DNA of 61,398 nt from an uncultured Clostridia bacterium (GTDB lineage Bacteria; Bacillota; Clostridia; Christensenellales; Borkfalkiaceae): positions 1-61,398 of the forward strand of contig CANRHB010000010.1 in assembly GCA_947630325.1 (NCBI GenBank), written 5' to 3'. The number at the start of each line of letters is the position of its first letter. The stretch's first letter is position 1. This document shows positions 30,101 through 36,056 of this stretch, piece by piece. The position numbers and the translations under genes were made by a program. The notes under the pieces were generated by a model. It was not told where the DNA came from, ran no database searches, and saw only the letters and a program-made list of their open reading frames with translations.

Positions 30101-30269
30101 GCTTACCGATGTGAACGTTGCGTTCAAGCTTGGCAAGAATGTGTTTGTGTACAAGACCCTCGGCGATGAAAGCAGCAAGACGGCGGCTGATGAAGATACG
30201 TCGGTGGCGTTGGCGCAGGTCAAGACGCTTATCACCGGTATTGCGAATCTTGAGGCAAGAGGCGAGTAA
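21171..30269 (+). CDS. Giant secreted lipoprotein: CxxC zinc-ribbon-like repeats plus C-terminal beta-helix
   Basis: 3032 residues from the ATG at 21171 (AAGGAAAGGAG upstream; an ATG 19 codons earlier lacks such a site). The signal peptide ends FASC, with C32 as the likely lipid anchor. Residues about 35-1870 hold a dozen divergent Cys units (CSDCG, CTVCG, CAFCG, CANCG, CETCG, CLECG, CADCG, CEECG, CSVCG, CDTCG, CVICG). They alternate with a helical module of the form W..v...F.WLa.hGYL (at least three copies, about 690-1125). Residues about 1900-2900 are right-handed beta-helix-like (coil repeats such as FTDCTFLTA, FAGCTFISG, FENCTFLTT). No LPXTG or C-terminal membrane anchor is present. Codon choice is richer in T-ending codons (GCT, GTT, CTT) than in neighbours. 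Probably a surface adhesin or scaffold. Two strong hairpins follow the gene. Confidence 0.82.
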   Translation: MERQSTSKLYRALIAVVAFFVLCTSAILFASCGTDPRECKHEHLDDSDVVAVQLATCGTRGTVTYECSDCGAEVTVIGTLATGAHTPDANGKCTVCGLDVASDGITLKDVKDLLAEVASKVDKQQSAIVEALTEKNFTIPALDAKLEKILNSVQGLGDLEIEGFDPSEFEDILADTIADKESATLAEVITALYKQVHRLYTDYASTSTSASSLYKLLVAKDAEGEDHVHNWILKLIDEGKSCTDPHSYVWGCAFCGAEKDSDKFTVQAVGHATDFKYALTYDGADKDQHYLAATCISGARVEGHCANCGEWTGEWNEVGKPTFQHHYVLEEERKTPSAGDACVVSQKVYHCETCGGAYVEEGKGLGHQYYYKMVNGKKVALSEEEKTQILTGYYGKTKVEAGLTEDEKGIALQPYLNIVYSAEPTCVDPGLVVVECLECGVRYSYTTGLGEPKGHTFTVKEGVAHTCTMDGYATYAYCADCGYFFFYDGTDTLQTEVEKKVGKYSRNYIRNADNQVIYYDSSKLSGTSVPEATPAADADKALSDLYAVITAKDAAPGHTFVPVYINIEKCVTAQQYVLVCSTCFGTYNAAGQKTESFSQLTTTTENDTSKLFYKKSGTTTADDKYWISGLTGNPVADKTLAVGTDGNGGKVADIGKKAVKDDPAKNPVNGASVTTSDLTAEWNALKTADDVTKFAWLAAHGYLFRDTRDNGLLPSITRKDVTEGNTKWYDDKGELTKAAKTTINGYLAKLKAANVTVDSLYTECNVLGTWVPATTGSSPVAAHCTPVHYADVVEGHHFNERILTVMGGCTMYERHVFFCEECGQNVLTDTEDTVATAGDGPHTVVGDTDVVCAGYDGTNVKAPEGFKTDLQLAWEAVKASMDPSAPFLWLAEHGYLNDLRDDMSDPFDAETEMMDLMARATVILLGKDIRDCIQLPPDALDPLFTGMNVLNEFTEDVVYKNTDAMEALSGDGEGPAGGLVIDPTTGSYTYDTAPLGHKFNAITYISEVESCDTPADYVYVCSVCGKTSGSSLGKLSYSSGKNTVATGLNQVAKASQKFVSDKAVFEASVPEARRTEDAEKKIEFETSDFDKLWLAVPEADEEAQFTWLLEKGYLNGVIDKFFMDGYKDAEGVQHGGFLAAALKKAQEEDPLAAVDTTMYTAARETVYVKEGNTLTLTLKTDYRDDVLALAKQLLGTAYDDLTAYYLNSGDVEVPDEAANKTLNAAKVTVPASGHLFSRENNSPIDLNRDPLCLDFASDELTQSFKDGKIVYWNADKQVAGSATKGGWDEVTGAKRFTFNMLPQKIQDAVNKYGVLGACNRENCPLHKGGSGADGAWTAVDYEELTVEGNPFGYVIATDHQTSYEKYAADNNGYPTKTLETKPNEDNEIVHVYYNNNKVDFYNNETKAAAYLPEGKTWTGATEATQTEKEAAAKAAQEHDFLNLTTLQKIWNTLFIPDSWLNDASATAETIKAHKDAYPTITFDEELMKDGKVDLGKLAKAFDAQNATLLWKGTDLATITSVWRPLGDGMVPSCWVSLRCHWYHYTSGDPQVDEAKGFDGKSCANGQYRDAETGDYENEQDKESVALYPANPHDLPKKGDFNFDIHVANCQHVDLCDTCGKPEGTKGDHTLLQVSPVAEENEITNANYKKAWVEILKHVESIPGLKDAVVVKETISVETWATDWSILKATCHEGEDGYVVKICPGELDKILANLDTEGKAWNDGIDWVKNAEGTVGNYAVDKTAQPEHDYELRYFHLDGTLIGTAANWSEFNEIICSQGYYTQEVCKAKCRDGVTECGHVNPATDGKPGTGQKADYYHEPAGHTLAPVKNYTRFTEHYERATSDTNAKMLQVCVICGETFTERYGATTPEDGSGRDQYNIAMPDQIENWNDHVAAHPEAELFEAQEVLPSDIASANAAQDATVEDNGSLFGNGRTFYTSSKSVTLKGVGKIPATADTAGKVAYESAVTVAKNATLTFAKDSSASRDAQIKVEGTLAFVGEDKATSKVDFSALKRVAVDGGTLILRNITVDLGTEAASSFFNPRTGGKIELDNVVVTVKGSVFAMNAHDTTGKNEVVITDSTLISTADNDFALTVWKQNVEVTAKNSVFFGKQGGAFIRSGSADFTDCTFLTADDVTPNITWQDGSLIGAHAALVVGNKDAQADYGNANVTLTNCKFGVTTLDAVQSGTFTPTACSSDNLAIDAYSNATNETDVSLDAQSFINTDGQIKKTEVKKQVEGKDVSTLKFAYPAPTAQDLGKDATEQQANAAKLVKSLATAGGVVTIPAGLSFTVGKDDSTPLVIAEGTEAELKINAGSTVDLAKGLNVQGKLTVGGAGTLNVQKRGDKNTGVLVSGANAELNIVSGQITVTEDTAKSVNGATYAIYANDNAKVNVSNSLIYSSTGMTLGTNADDANSATFVLINSAFVNDTKAATAQTDGGEFAALINNKNAEIYAGGCTFYGANGAVWVRAAKTAVFAGCTFISGGVTSTQTAFGNGTNLPNTVLAAVVVGNGAGEAYGAVSATIIDGSVYFSNVTTSKNMPTKQAGFADVYTWEENSLKKGEGKADVWTYAPSNTREAVANSTLFSVVAFNSTKTEVIFSDLETAQAFIGAATLTKGTNAFFYGTADRSSFDVKYDSTPEADEPTYLPIGIEGVVEKGEKATVENAAKTEIADVVAHGGTVTLPKQDSGKTAEVAIDDKALSVEKDTVINLNGNKLTVESGINVADKATLTVDGGDVVAEISANETSNVSLNDVNLSGGIMLSYPDGEIAEASTAQISITGSTVTGTDENSTPLYVNGDVDNAKVTLTDSVFLSNDGLGLWIAGKTTVVATDCLFYGSVAAVQVCSGTATFENCTFLTTSGDKWTKDGAEVTWLGSGSAAFPKETRANLVINAKGGGYDVPVKVTVKGANTQFAVADEASNFAPSNVLKAEEADTTRTTKLAHFNYYYKAATQVTLPEISVAVVSAEASTATTALVELTLTDVNVAFKLGKNVFVYKTLGDESSKTAADEDTSVALAQVKTLITGIANLEARGE

Positions 30270-30278
30270 CAAACAAAA

Positions 30279-30309
30279 ACTTCACGCGGCGGTTGCCGCC
30301 GCGTGAAGT
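30279..30309 (+). terminator. Long 3' hairpin without U-tract after the giant gene
   Basis: A 14-bp perfect stem ACTTCACGCGGCGG/CCGCCGCGTGAAGT with a 3-nt loop, 9 nt after the stop. No T run follows, so it is more likely an mRNA-protecting hairpin than a terminator by itself. The true terminator lies 44 nt further on. Confidence 0.65.
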
Positions 30310-30352
30310 GGACCCAACTAACTACAATCTGGTTGATTGATAGTCCAATAGC

Positions 30353-30394
30353 AAGGAACTTCCCGAGGGGCAACCCTCGGGAAGTTCCTTTTTT
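30353..30394 (+). terminator. rho-independent terminator of the giant gene
   Basis: A perfect 17-bp stem AAGGAACTTCCCGAGGG/CCCTCGGGAAGTTCCTT, 4-nt GCAA loop, then TTTTTT (30389-30394). One of the strongest terminators in the window. Confidence 0.95.
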
Positions 30395-30840
30395 GCCCCC
30401 TCCTTAGTCCCCCGAGGGTGGAGGGGGTTGAAATAAGGACATTCCTCGACTGCGCTCGGAATGACGTGATTGTGAATGGTTTACGCATTCCTCCCTTGCT
30501 GTCCCTTTTAGGGAAAGTACCCGCGAAGCGGGGGAAAGGGTTCTCGATAGGCTTTTGTAAAACCCCTCAGTCGCGCAGGCGCGACAGCTCCCCTACAGGG
30601 GCGCCGAGAGGAACCCCCACCTGGCGCTTGCGGCGCCACCCGCCCCCTTAAAAGGGGGCAGGTCGTTTTGCGTTTGAACGTAATTGGACGTAACAAGATT
30701 CCCTCGGAGAATTGCCATGCCGAACTTCGTAATTTCCGTTACGGCTCGGAATGACGCGCTTCGCGCCACATGCCCACCCCCTTAGTCCCCCTCCAATGGA
30801 GGGGGTTCCGATTTGTCGCTCCGTGGGAGGGCGGTTTTTT
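30395..30840. repeat. Mosaic repeat island with truncated MITE
   Basis: C-rich palindromes (CCCCCTCCAATGGAGGGGG near 30786-30804), a CATTCC...GGAATG module (30440-30463), a CGCCCCTTAAAAGGGG-like module near 30645, and a half copy (about 30669-30757) of the MITE at 20162. No gene seen. Confidence 0.75.
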
Positions 30841-30842
30841 AC

Positions 30843-30871
30843 TTGCTAAAATGACGAAAGTTTGCTATACT
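30843..30871 (+). promoter_or_regulatory. sigma-A promoter of obgE, placed for a leaderless transcript
   Basis: TTGCTA (30843-30848), a 17-bp spacer and TATACT (30866-30871). Seven bases after the -10 box comes the A of the obgE ATG (30878), the same geometry as at tsaE. Confidence 0.7.
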
Positions 30872-30877
30872 GATTGC

Positions 30878-32158
30878 ATGGACAATAAACCATTTATTGA
30901 TAAAGTCAAAATTACCGTCAAGGCGGGCGACGGCGGCGACGGCATGAATTCCTTCAAAGCCTATAAGGGCAAGCCCGCTTGCGGCCCCGACGGCGGCGAC
31001 GGCGGCGATGGCGGCTCCGTCTACCTCGTTGCCGACCGCAATACCACCGACCTCCTTGCCTTCCGCTTCACCTCCAAATTCTTCGCGGGAAACGGCGAAC
31101 GCGGCGGCTCCAACCAATGCACGGGGAAACGCGGAGAGGACATCTTGATCAAAGTCCCTTGCGGCACCCTCGTGCGCGACTTCGAGACGGGAAAAATCGT
31201 CTGCGACGCCTTCGAGGACGGCGAAAAGATCCTCCTCCTCGCGGGCGGACGAGGAGGCAAGGGCAACGTCCGCTTTACCACCGCGCGCCGCCATGCCCCC
31301 GATTTCGCCCAGAAAGGGGTCGCTACCAAGCCGCATGTCCTCGTCCTCGAATTGAAAGTCATCGCGGACGTCGGGCTCGTCGGCTTCCCCAACGTGGGCA
31401 AAAGCACTCTGCTTTCCAAAATTTCCGCCGCAAAACCCAAGATCGCCGACTACCACTTTACCACCCTTTCCCCCAATCTGGGAGTGGTGAAGTATTACGA
31501 CGAGAGCTTTGTCGCCGCCGATATTCCCGGGCTCATCGAGGGCGCGAGCGAGGGGGCGGGGCTCGGGCATGACTTTTTGCGGCACATCGAACGCACCCGC
31601 ATGATCGTGCACGTGGTGGACATCGCGGGCGTGGAGGGGAGGGACCCGCTGGACGATTTTGTCAAGATCAACGCCGAACTCGCCGCCTATTCGCAAAAAC
31701 TTGCCGCTCTCCCCATGCTCATCGCCTGCAACAAGTGCGATTGCTTCGGCGCTGAGGAGAATTTGAAGGCCTTCGGCAAAAAGTACGGCAAAAAGTACCG
31801 CATTTTCCCCATTACCGCCTTAACGGGGGAGGGGACGGAGGAACTTGTGCGCGCCTGCCTCGAACTCTTGGCGACCTTGCCGCCGCAGGAACGCATCCCC
31901 GCCGACGAGGACTTTGCGCTCGATACGGACGAGGGGCTCACGTGCGAGATCTTTGTGGACGACGACGGTGCGTTTGTGCTGACGGGAGGGCTCATCGAGA
32001 TGCTCTGCCGCAACGTCGTGATGAATAACCCCGATTCGATGATGTATTTCCAGCGCGTGCTCAAACTGCGCGGCGTGTTTAAGCAACTTGCCGACATGGG
32101 CTGCAAAGAGGGAGACACCGTTGTCGTCGGGGAGACCGAATTCGAGTTTGTGCCGTGA
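30878..32158 (+). CDS. obgE: Obg family GTPase
   Basis: 426 residues from the ATG at 30878, which yields the standard start FIDKVKITVKAGDGGDGMNSF. The glycine-rich Obg domain (1-160), G1 GFPNVGKS (169-176), G2 at FTTLSPNLGV, G3 DIPGLIEGA, G4 NKCD and a C-terminal OCT domain (about 345-426) are present. Obg binds the 50S subunit and ppGpp and is essential for late assembly. No Shine-Dalgarno site precedes the ATG and the promoter abuts it, so the mRNA may be leaderless. An ATG at 30851 lies inside the promoter. The ribosomal genes rplU/rpmA, often upstream, are absent; a repeat island stands there instead. Confidence 0.95.
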   Translation: MDNKPFIDKVKITVKAGDGGDGMNSFKAYKGKPACGPDGGDGGDGGSVYLVADRNTTDLLAFRFTSKFFAGNGERGGSNQCTGKRGEDILIKVPCGTLVRDFETGKIVCDAFEDGEKILLLAGGRGGKGNVRFTTARRHAPDFAQKGVATKPHVLVLELKVIADVGLVGFPNVGKSTLLSKISAAKPKIADYHFTTLSPNLGVVKYYDESFVAADIPGLIEGASEGAGLGHDFLRHIERTRMIVHVVDIAGVEGRDPLDDFVKINAELAAYSQKLAALPMLIACNKCDCFGAEENLKAFGKKYGKKYRIFPITALTGEGTEELVRACLELLATLPPQERIPADEDFALDTDEGLTCEIFVDDDGAFVLTGGLIEMLCRNVVMNNPDSMMYFQRVLKLRGVFKQLADMGCKEGDTVVVGETEFEFVP

Positions 32159-32204
32159 ATGAGGAGAGGGACAGGCTTTCTTTGTGGAAGAGAGACGCGC
32201 AACG

Positions 32205-32424
32205 GCGTCATGCTGAGCCGAAATGTAATTACGCAGTCGTGTTAGCATGTCCGCGAAGGCATCTTGGTACGTTTGTGTTTGGTTTTGAACGTACTTGGAC
32301 GTAATAAGATTCCCTCGGGGAATTGCCGTGTCGGACTTCGTAATTTCTTTTACGGCTACTTCGTCGCAGGCTCCTCGTGCCGCCCTTAGACAATATAGAA
32401 CGTGCGGGCGGGACGGAATGACGC
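32205..32424. mobile_element. MITE-like element, inverted second copy, with modified far end
   Basis: Begins GCGTCATGCTGAGCCGAA, matching one end of the 20162-20326 unit, and follows its complement through GTACTTGGACGTAATAAGAT and the TCCCTCGGGGAATTG stretch. The far end is replaced after 32357 by the ACTTCGTCGCAGGCTCC module also seen in the 20327-20765 island. It lies 46 bp after obgE. Confidence 0.6.
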
Positions 32425-32715
32425 GATTGGAGGAAAATAAGGTAGAGATTTCTCGACAAGCTCGAAATGACATTTAGGAACGGGCGCGGGGCGGAATGAT
32501 GCGCTTGTACGCGGTTCTTGCCCACCCCCTTGATCCCCCTCCAATGGAGGGGGTTGAAATGCGGACATTCCTCGACTTCGCTCGGAATGACGTGATTTGA
32601 GAAAATGCGGTAGAGATTTCTCGACAAGCTCGAAATGACATTTAGGAACGGGCGCGGGGCGGAATGACATTTTAGAATCACCCCCCCACCCGCCCCCTTA
32701 AAAGGGGGCAGGTCA
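32425..32715. repeat. REP-like and GC-rich mosaic repeat island
   Basis: Two copies of the ATTTCTCGACAAGCTCGAAA palindrome (about 32447 and 32617), a CATTCCTCGACTTCGCTCGG module near 32567, CCCCCTCCAATGGAGGGGG near 32535 and CCCCTTAAAAGGGG near 32695. Together with the MITE copy, the island separates obgE from yhbY by about 600 bp. No gene seen. Confidence 0.75.
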
Positions 32716-32766
32716 TTCACCCCATGATAGAGGAGTGAAGGGATATATCTACAAGGAGAAATTGTT

Positions 32767-33060
32767 ATGTTTACATCAAAACAAAGAGCACACCTAAAAT
32801 CGCTTGCAAGCACTCTAAAACCCATTGCACAGGTCGGCAAGGAGGGCCTCTCCGATCACCTCTTAAACGGCATTTCAGACGCCTTAGAGGCCCACGAACT
32901 CATCAAAGTCAACCTCCTCCCCGCCGCGGGCGAGGATAAAGACAATCTCGCCGCAAATATCGCCGATCTGCTCGGCGCGGAAGTCGTTGCCGTCATCGGC
33001 AGAAAAGCTATCTTTTATCGGCATTCCCGCCGCGAAAACTTTGAACATATCGAGTTTTAG
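32767..33060 (+). CDS. yhbY: YhbY/CRM-domain RNA-binding protein
   Basis: 97 residues, the full length of the single-domain YhbY family (IF3-C-like fold). TSKQRAHLKSLASTLKPIAQ and VGKEGLSDHLLNGISDALEA are typical, followed by HELIKVNLL and the C-terminal GAEVVAVIGRKAIFYRHSR. It binds pre-50S particles, fitting the neighbouring obgE. AAGGAG (32753-32758) precedes the ATG. Its stop codon abuts structured element copy C. Confidence 0.93.
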   Translation: MFTSKQRAHLKSLASTLKPIAQVGKEGLSDHLLNGISDALEAHELIKVNLLPAAGEDKDNLAANIADLLGAEVVAVIGRKAIFYRHSRRENFEHIEF

Positions 33061-33224
33061 GTTTACGAAAAATCTTTTGCTTGCGCAAAATCTTTTTCCG
33101 TGAGGAAAGGGGCGTTGGCGGTTTAACTTAATTGGTCTTCGCGGTCGTTTTGTCGGACACGAAGCCGTAAGAATGCGGCAAATTGGGTGCGCTTATGGAA
33201 AAGCGTGGTTTTCCAATGCGCAGT
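33061..33224 (+). repeat. Structured intergenic element, copy C (downstream of yhbY)
   Basis: Third copy, beginning at the base after the yhbY TAG. It matches copy A in length (164 bp). A C-to-T change in the 5' arm of hairpin 1 (TTTACG) is tolerated as a G-U pair. Hairpin 2 is GCCGTA/TGCGGC as in copy B. The inner stem of hairpin 3 is TGGAAAA/TTTTCCA as in copy A. Confidence 0.8.
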
Positions 33225-33650
33225 GATTTGGGAATGACCCCCACCTGACGCGTGCGCGCCACCCGCCCCCTTGAAAGGGGGCAGGTCGTCCACCCCCTTA
33301 GTCCCCCTCCGATGGAGGGGGTTGAAATAAGGTAGAGATTTCTCGACAAGCTCGAAATGACATTTAGGAACGGGCGCGGCACGGAATGACGTGATTTGAG
33401 GAAAATGCGGTAGAGATTTCTCGACACGCCTCGTTCCTCGGCGGCTCGAAATGACATTTTTAGAATAGTGCCCACCCCCTTAGTCCCCCTCCGACGGAGG
33501 GGGTTGAAATGCGGACATTCCTCGACTTCGCTCGGAATGACGCGATGAGGGAACGACCCCCACCTGACGCCTGCGGCGCCACCCGCCCCCTTAAAAGGGG
33601 GCAGGTCGCCCACCCCCTTAATCCCCCTCCGAGGGAGGGGGTTTTATTTG
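33225..33650. repeat. REP-like and GC-rich mosaic repeat island
   Basis: The densest island: three CCCCCTCC-N-GGAGGGGG palindromes (about 33300, 33484, 33620), two CGCCCCCTTRAAAGGGGGCA modules, two CTCGACA..CTCGAAATGACA modules and one CATTCCTCGACTTCGCTCGG module. No coding capacity. Confidence 0.8.
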
Positions 33651-33677
33651 ATGTTATAAATTTTTTTGCCGAAAGGC

Positions 33678-33706
33678 TTGTATTTCCTGCCAAGATGTGG
33701 TAAAAT
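33678..33706 (+). promoter_or_regulatory. sigma-A promoter of the NifU-like/GGGtGRT operon
   Basis: TTGTAT (33678-33683), a 17-bp spacer and TAAAAT (33701-33706), then a leader of about 43 nt containing a GGAGG site (33742-33746). Confidence 0.65.
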
Positions 33707-33755
33707 GTCTCTGCAATCAAGTCCCCGTGGGGATAATTTATGGAGGAAAATCACA

Positions 33756-34457
33756 ATGCAATATTCTCGTGAAGTGGAAGAGATGTGCTGTGTTGCGAAG
33801 GGACCCAAACACGATCCCGCTCCCATTCCCGAAGAAGGTAAATGGATCGCGGCAAAGCAGATCACCGACATCAGCGGCTTCACGCACGGCATCGGCTGGT
33901 GCGCGCCGCAACAGGGCGCTTGCAAACTCACCCTCAACGTGAAACAGGGCGTGATCCAGGAGGCGCTCATCGAGACGATCGGTTGTTCGGGCATGACCCA
34001 TTCCGCGGCTATGGCGGCGGAGATCCTGCCCCATAAGACCATTCTCGAAGCCCTCAATACCGACCTCGTGTGCGACGCGATCAACACCGCCATGCGCGAA
34101 CTCTTCCTGCAGATCGTCTATGGCAGAACGCAGTCCGCATTCTCGGACGACGGGCTCGTCGTCGGCGCGGGGCTCGAGGACCTCGGCAAGGGGCTCCGCT
34201 CCCAGGTCGGCACCATGTACGGCACCGCCGCAAAGGGCGTCCGCTATCTCGAAATGGCGGAGGGCTATGTCACCCGCCTTGCGCTCGACGCGGACAACCA
34301 GGTCATCGGCTATGAATTCGTCTCCCTGGGCAAAATGACCGACTTCATCAAGAAGGGTTCCGAACCCAACGAAGCATGGAAGAAGGCGATGGGGCACTAC
34401 GGCAGATTCGAGAAAGAACAGGGCGCGGTGAAGTACATCGACCCTCGTAAGGAATAA
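33756..34457 (+). CDS. NifU/IscU-like iron-sulfur scaffold-domain protein
   Basis: 233 residues from the ATG at 33756, with GGAGG upstream; a longer reading frame begins inside the promoter. The MQYSREVEEMCC start, GWCAPQQGACKLTLN, LIETIGCSGMTHSAAMAAE and EALNTDLVCDAINTAMRELF give three Cys positions laid out as in NifU N-terminal scaffolds. The C-terminal 100 residues are not part of the scaffold. It is the standard partner of the GGGtGRT protein, 11 nt downstream. It may assemble an Fe-S cluster for that protein; the actual role is not known. Confidence 0.8.
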   Translation: MQYSREVEEMCCVAKGPKHDPAPIPEEGKWIAAKQITDISGFTHGIGWCAPQQGACKLTLNVKQGVIQEALIETIGCSGMTHSAAMAAEILPHKTILEALNTDLVCDAINTAMRELFLQIVYGRTQSAFSDDGLVVGAGLEDLGKGLRSQVGTMYGTAAKGVRYLEMAEGYVTRLALDADNQVIGYEFVSLGKMTDFIKKGSEPNEAWKKAMGHYGRFEKEQGAVKYIDPRKE

Positions 34458-34468
34458 GGAGGTGCATC

Positions 34469-35470
34469 ATGGCTCTGTTTGAAGGTTATGAAAGAAGAAT
34501 CGAAAAAATAAACGCTACTTTGAAAGAGTACGGTATTTCCTCCGTGGAAGAGTGCAAGGAAATTTGCCTCTCCAAGGGAGTGGACTGCGACAAACTCGTG
34601 CGCGGCACCCAGCCCATCTGCTTTGAAAACGCCGTTTGGGCGTACACCGTCGGCGCGGCGATCGCCATCAAGAAAGGGTGCAAGAAAGCCGCCGACGCGG
34701 CCGCCGCGATCGGCATCGGCCTGCAATCCTTCTGCATCCCCGGCTCCGTTGCCGAGAACAGAAAGGTCGGCCTCGGGCATGGCAACCTCGGAAAGATGCT
34801 CCTCTCCGAGGAGACGGACTGCTTCTGCTTCCTCGCGGGACATGAGTCCTTTGCGGCGGCGGAGGGCGCGATCTCCATTGCCATGAACGCGAACAAGGTC
34901 CGCAAGAACCCGCTCCGCGTCATTTTGAACGGCCTCGGCAAGGACGCCGCGTTCATCATCTCCCGTATCAACGGCTTCACCTATTGCGAGACGGTGTTCG
35001 ATCCCTACACCGAGACGGTCACCGTCACCAAGGAAGTGCCCTATTCGGACGGCCCCCGCGCAAAGGTCAAGTGCTATGGCGCGGACAACGTTCCCGAGGG
35101 CGTCGCCATCATGAAGCTCGAGAAAGTGGGCGTGTCCATCACGGGCAACTCCACCAACCCCACGCGCTTCCAGCACCCCGTTGCGGGCACCTACAAGAAA
35201 TGGTGCAACGAGAACGGCGTGAACTATTTCTCCGTCGCTTCGGGCGGCGGCACGGGCAGGACCCTTCACCCCGACAACATGGCGGCGGGTCCTTCCTCCT
35301 ATGGCATGACGGATACGATGGGCAGAATGCACTCCGACGCGCAGTTCGCGGGGTCCTCCTCCGTGCCCGCGCACGTCGAGATGATGGGGCTCATCGGCAT
35401 GGGCAACAACCCCATGGTCGGCGCAACGGTCGCAGTGGCGGTCGCCGTCCAGGAGGGAATGAACAAATAA
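34469..35470 (+). CDS. GGGtGRT family protein
   Basis: 333 residues. The name-giving SGGGTGRTLHPDNMA motif lies near residue 260, and the overall family pattern FEGYERRIEKINATLKEYGI at the N-terminus is clear. Cysteines at CKEICLSKGVDCD, QPICF, QSFCIP, TDCFCF, FTYCET and KWCNENG could bind a metal cluster. The family is found mainly in Clostridia, next to a NifU-like gene as here. No reaction is assigned to it. An AAGGAGG site precedes the ATG. The pair forms a two-gene operon ended by a terminator. Confidence 0.85.
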   Translation: MALFEGYERRIEKINATLKEYGISSVEECKEICLSKGVDCDKLVRGTQPICFENAVWAYTVGAAIAIKKGCKKAADAAAAIGIGLQSFCIPGSVAENRKVGLGHGNLGKMLLSEETDCFCFLAGHESFAAAEGAISIAMNANKVRKNPLRVILNGLGKDAAFIISRINGFTYCETVFDPYTETVTVTKEVPYSDGPRAKVKCYGADNVPEGVAIMKLEKVGVSITGNSTNPTRFQHPVAGTYKKWCNENGVNYFSVASGGGTGRTLHPDNMAAGPSSYGMTDTMGRMHSDAQFAGSSSVPAHVEMMGLIGMGNNPMVGATVAVAVAVQEGMNK

Positions 35471-35499
35471 AAACAACCTTTTCAAGGCGGTTTTATCGG

Positions 35500-35531
35500 G
35501 GTCTCCGCAGGCGCGGGGACCTTGTTTTTTT
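35500..35531 (+). terminator. rho-independent terminator after the GGGtGRT gene
   Basis: Stem GGTCTCCGC (35500-35508)/GCGGGGACC (35513-35521) with one G-U pair, a 4-nt loop, then TTGTTTTTTT. Confidence 0.88.
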
Positions 35532-35978
35532 CGCACGGGCGCGCATTTTTGCTCCTTTCCTGCAAAAATGCGCGCCATGTTTGTCCGTTCGGTTGGGGTG
35601 GGAATTTTTCCCTCTACCATATGTTGTGGTGCAAACGCCTTGCGAAAATTTTCACAAATTTTTCATTTTACCCCGCAAAAGTTTATGGAAAAAAATTTTG
35701 AACTCTTGCCCCCGTCCGCGATTTGTGTTTGCCGATTGCAGAAAGTGTTTGAAACTTTCTTTTTTTCCGCGCGTTTGGAGGGGCGCTCCTTTTTTCGCAA
35801 AAATTATTGAGAGAAATATTTCATTTTTTTGGAAATTATACGAATAATCGCCGAAAATATAAGAAATACTTATATCCCCTATAATGAATAAACGTGAATA
35901 TTATCACGTTTTTTACACATTTTTTGTATAATCTCTATCTATAAGGAAAAGGTATGTATTTTTGCCCCGTAGAAATGC
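35532..35978. other. Gene-free AT-rich region with three strong hairpins
   Basis: Hairpin 1 is a perfect 15-bp stem GGCGCGCATTTTTGC (35538-35552)/GCAAAAATGCGCGCC (35562-35576). Hairpin 2, AGAAAGT/ACTTTCT (35740-35760) followed by seven T, is terminator-like. Hairpin 3, AACGTGA (35891-35897)/TCACGTT (35904-35910) followed by TTTT, is also terminator-like. TATAAT-like boxes occur at 35880 and 35927 but without a -35 box at normal spacing. Reading frames of up to 80 codons lack ribosome binding sites. Small RNA genes are possible but not shown. Confidence 0.5.
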
Positions 35979-36007
35979 TTGCAAAAAAATTTCTCATCGG
36001 TTATAAT
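35979..36007 (+). promoter_or_regulatory. sigma-A promoter of the surface protease
   Basis: TTGCAA (35979-35984), a 17-bp spacer and perfect TATAAT (36002-36007). A leader of about 43 nt carries GGAGGT (36042-36047) before the ATG at 36057. Confidence 0.8.
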
Positions 36008-36056
36008 AGTACAGCATAATGCTCGAATCAGATAATTACGCGGAGGTATATATAGC

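Noticed and set aside
11425..33650. CRISPR array
   Set aside because: The repeated modules vary in spacing and order, are palindromic, and lack regular unique spacers. No cas genes are in the window.
35625..35645. NrdR-box-like dyad (ACCATATGTTGTGGT)
   Set aside because: Only a weak resemblance, a single copy without its usual tandem partner, and no ribonucleotide reductase gene nearby.
35568..35810. 80-codon reading frame in the region before the protease
   Set aside because: No ribosome binding site, unusual residue composition, and it starts inside the 15-bp hairpin.
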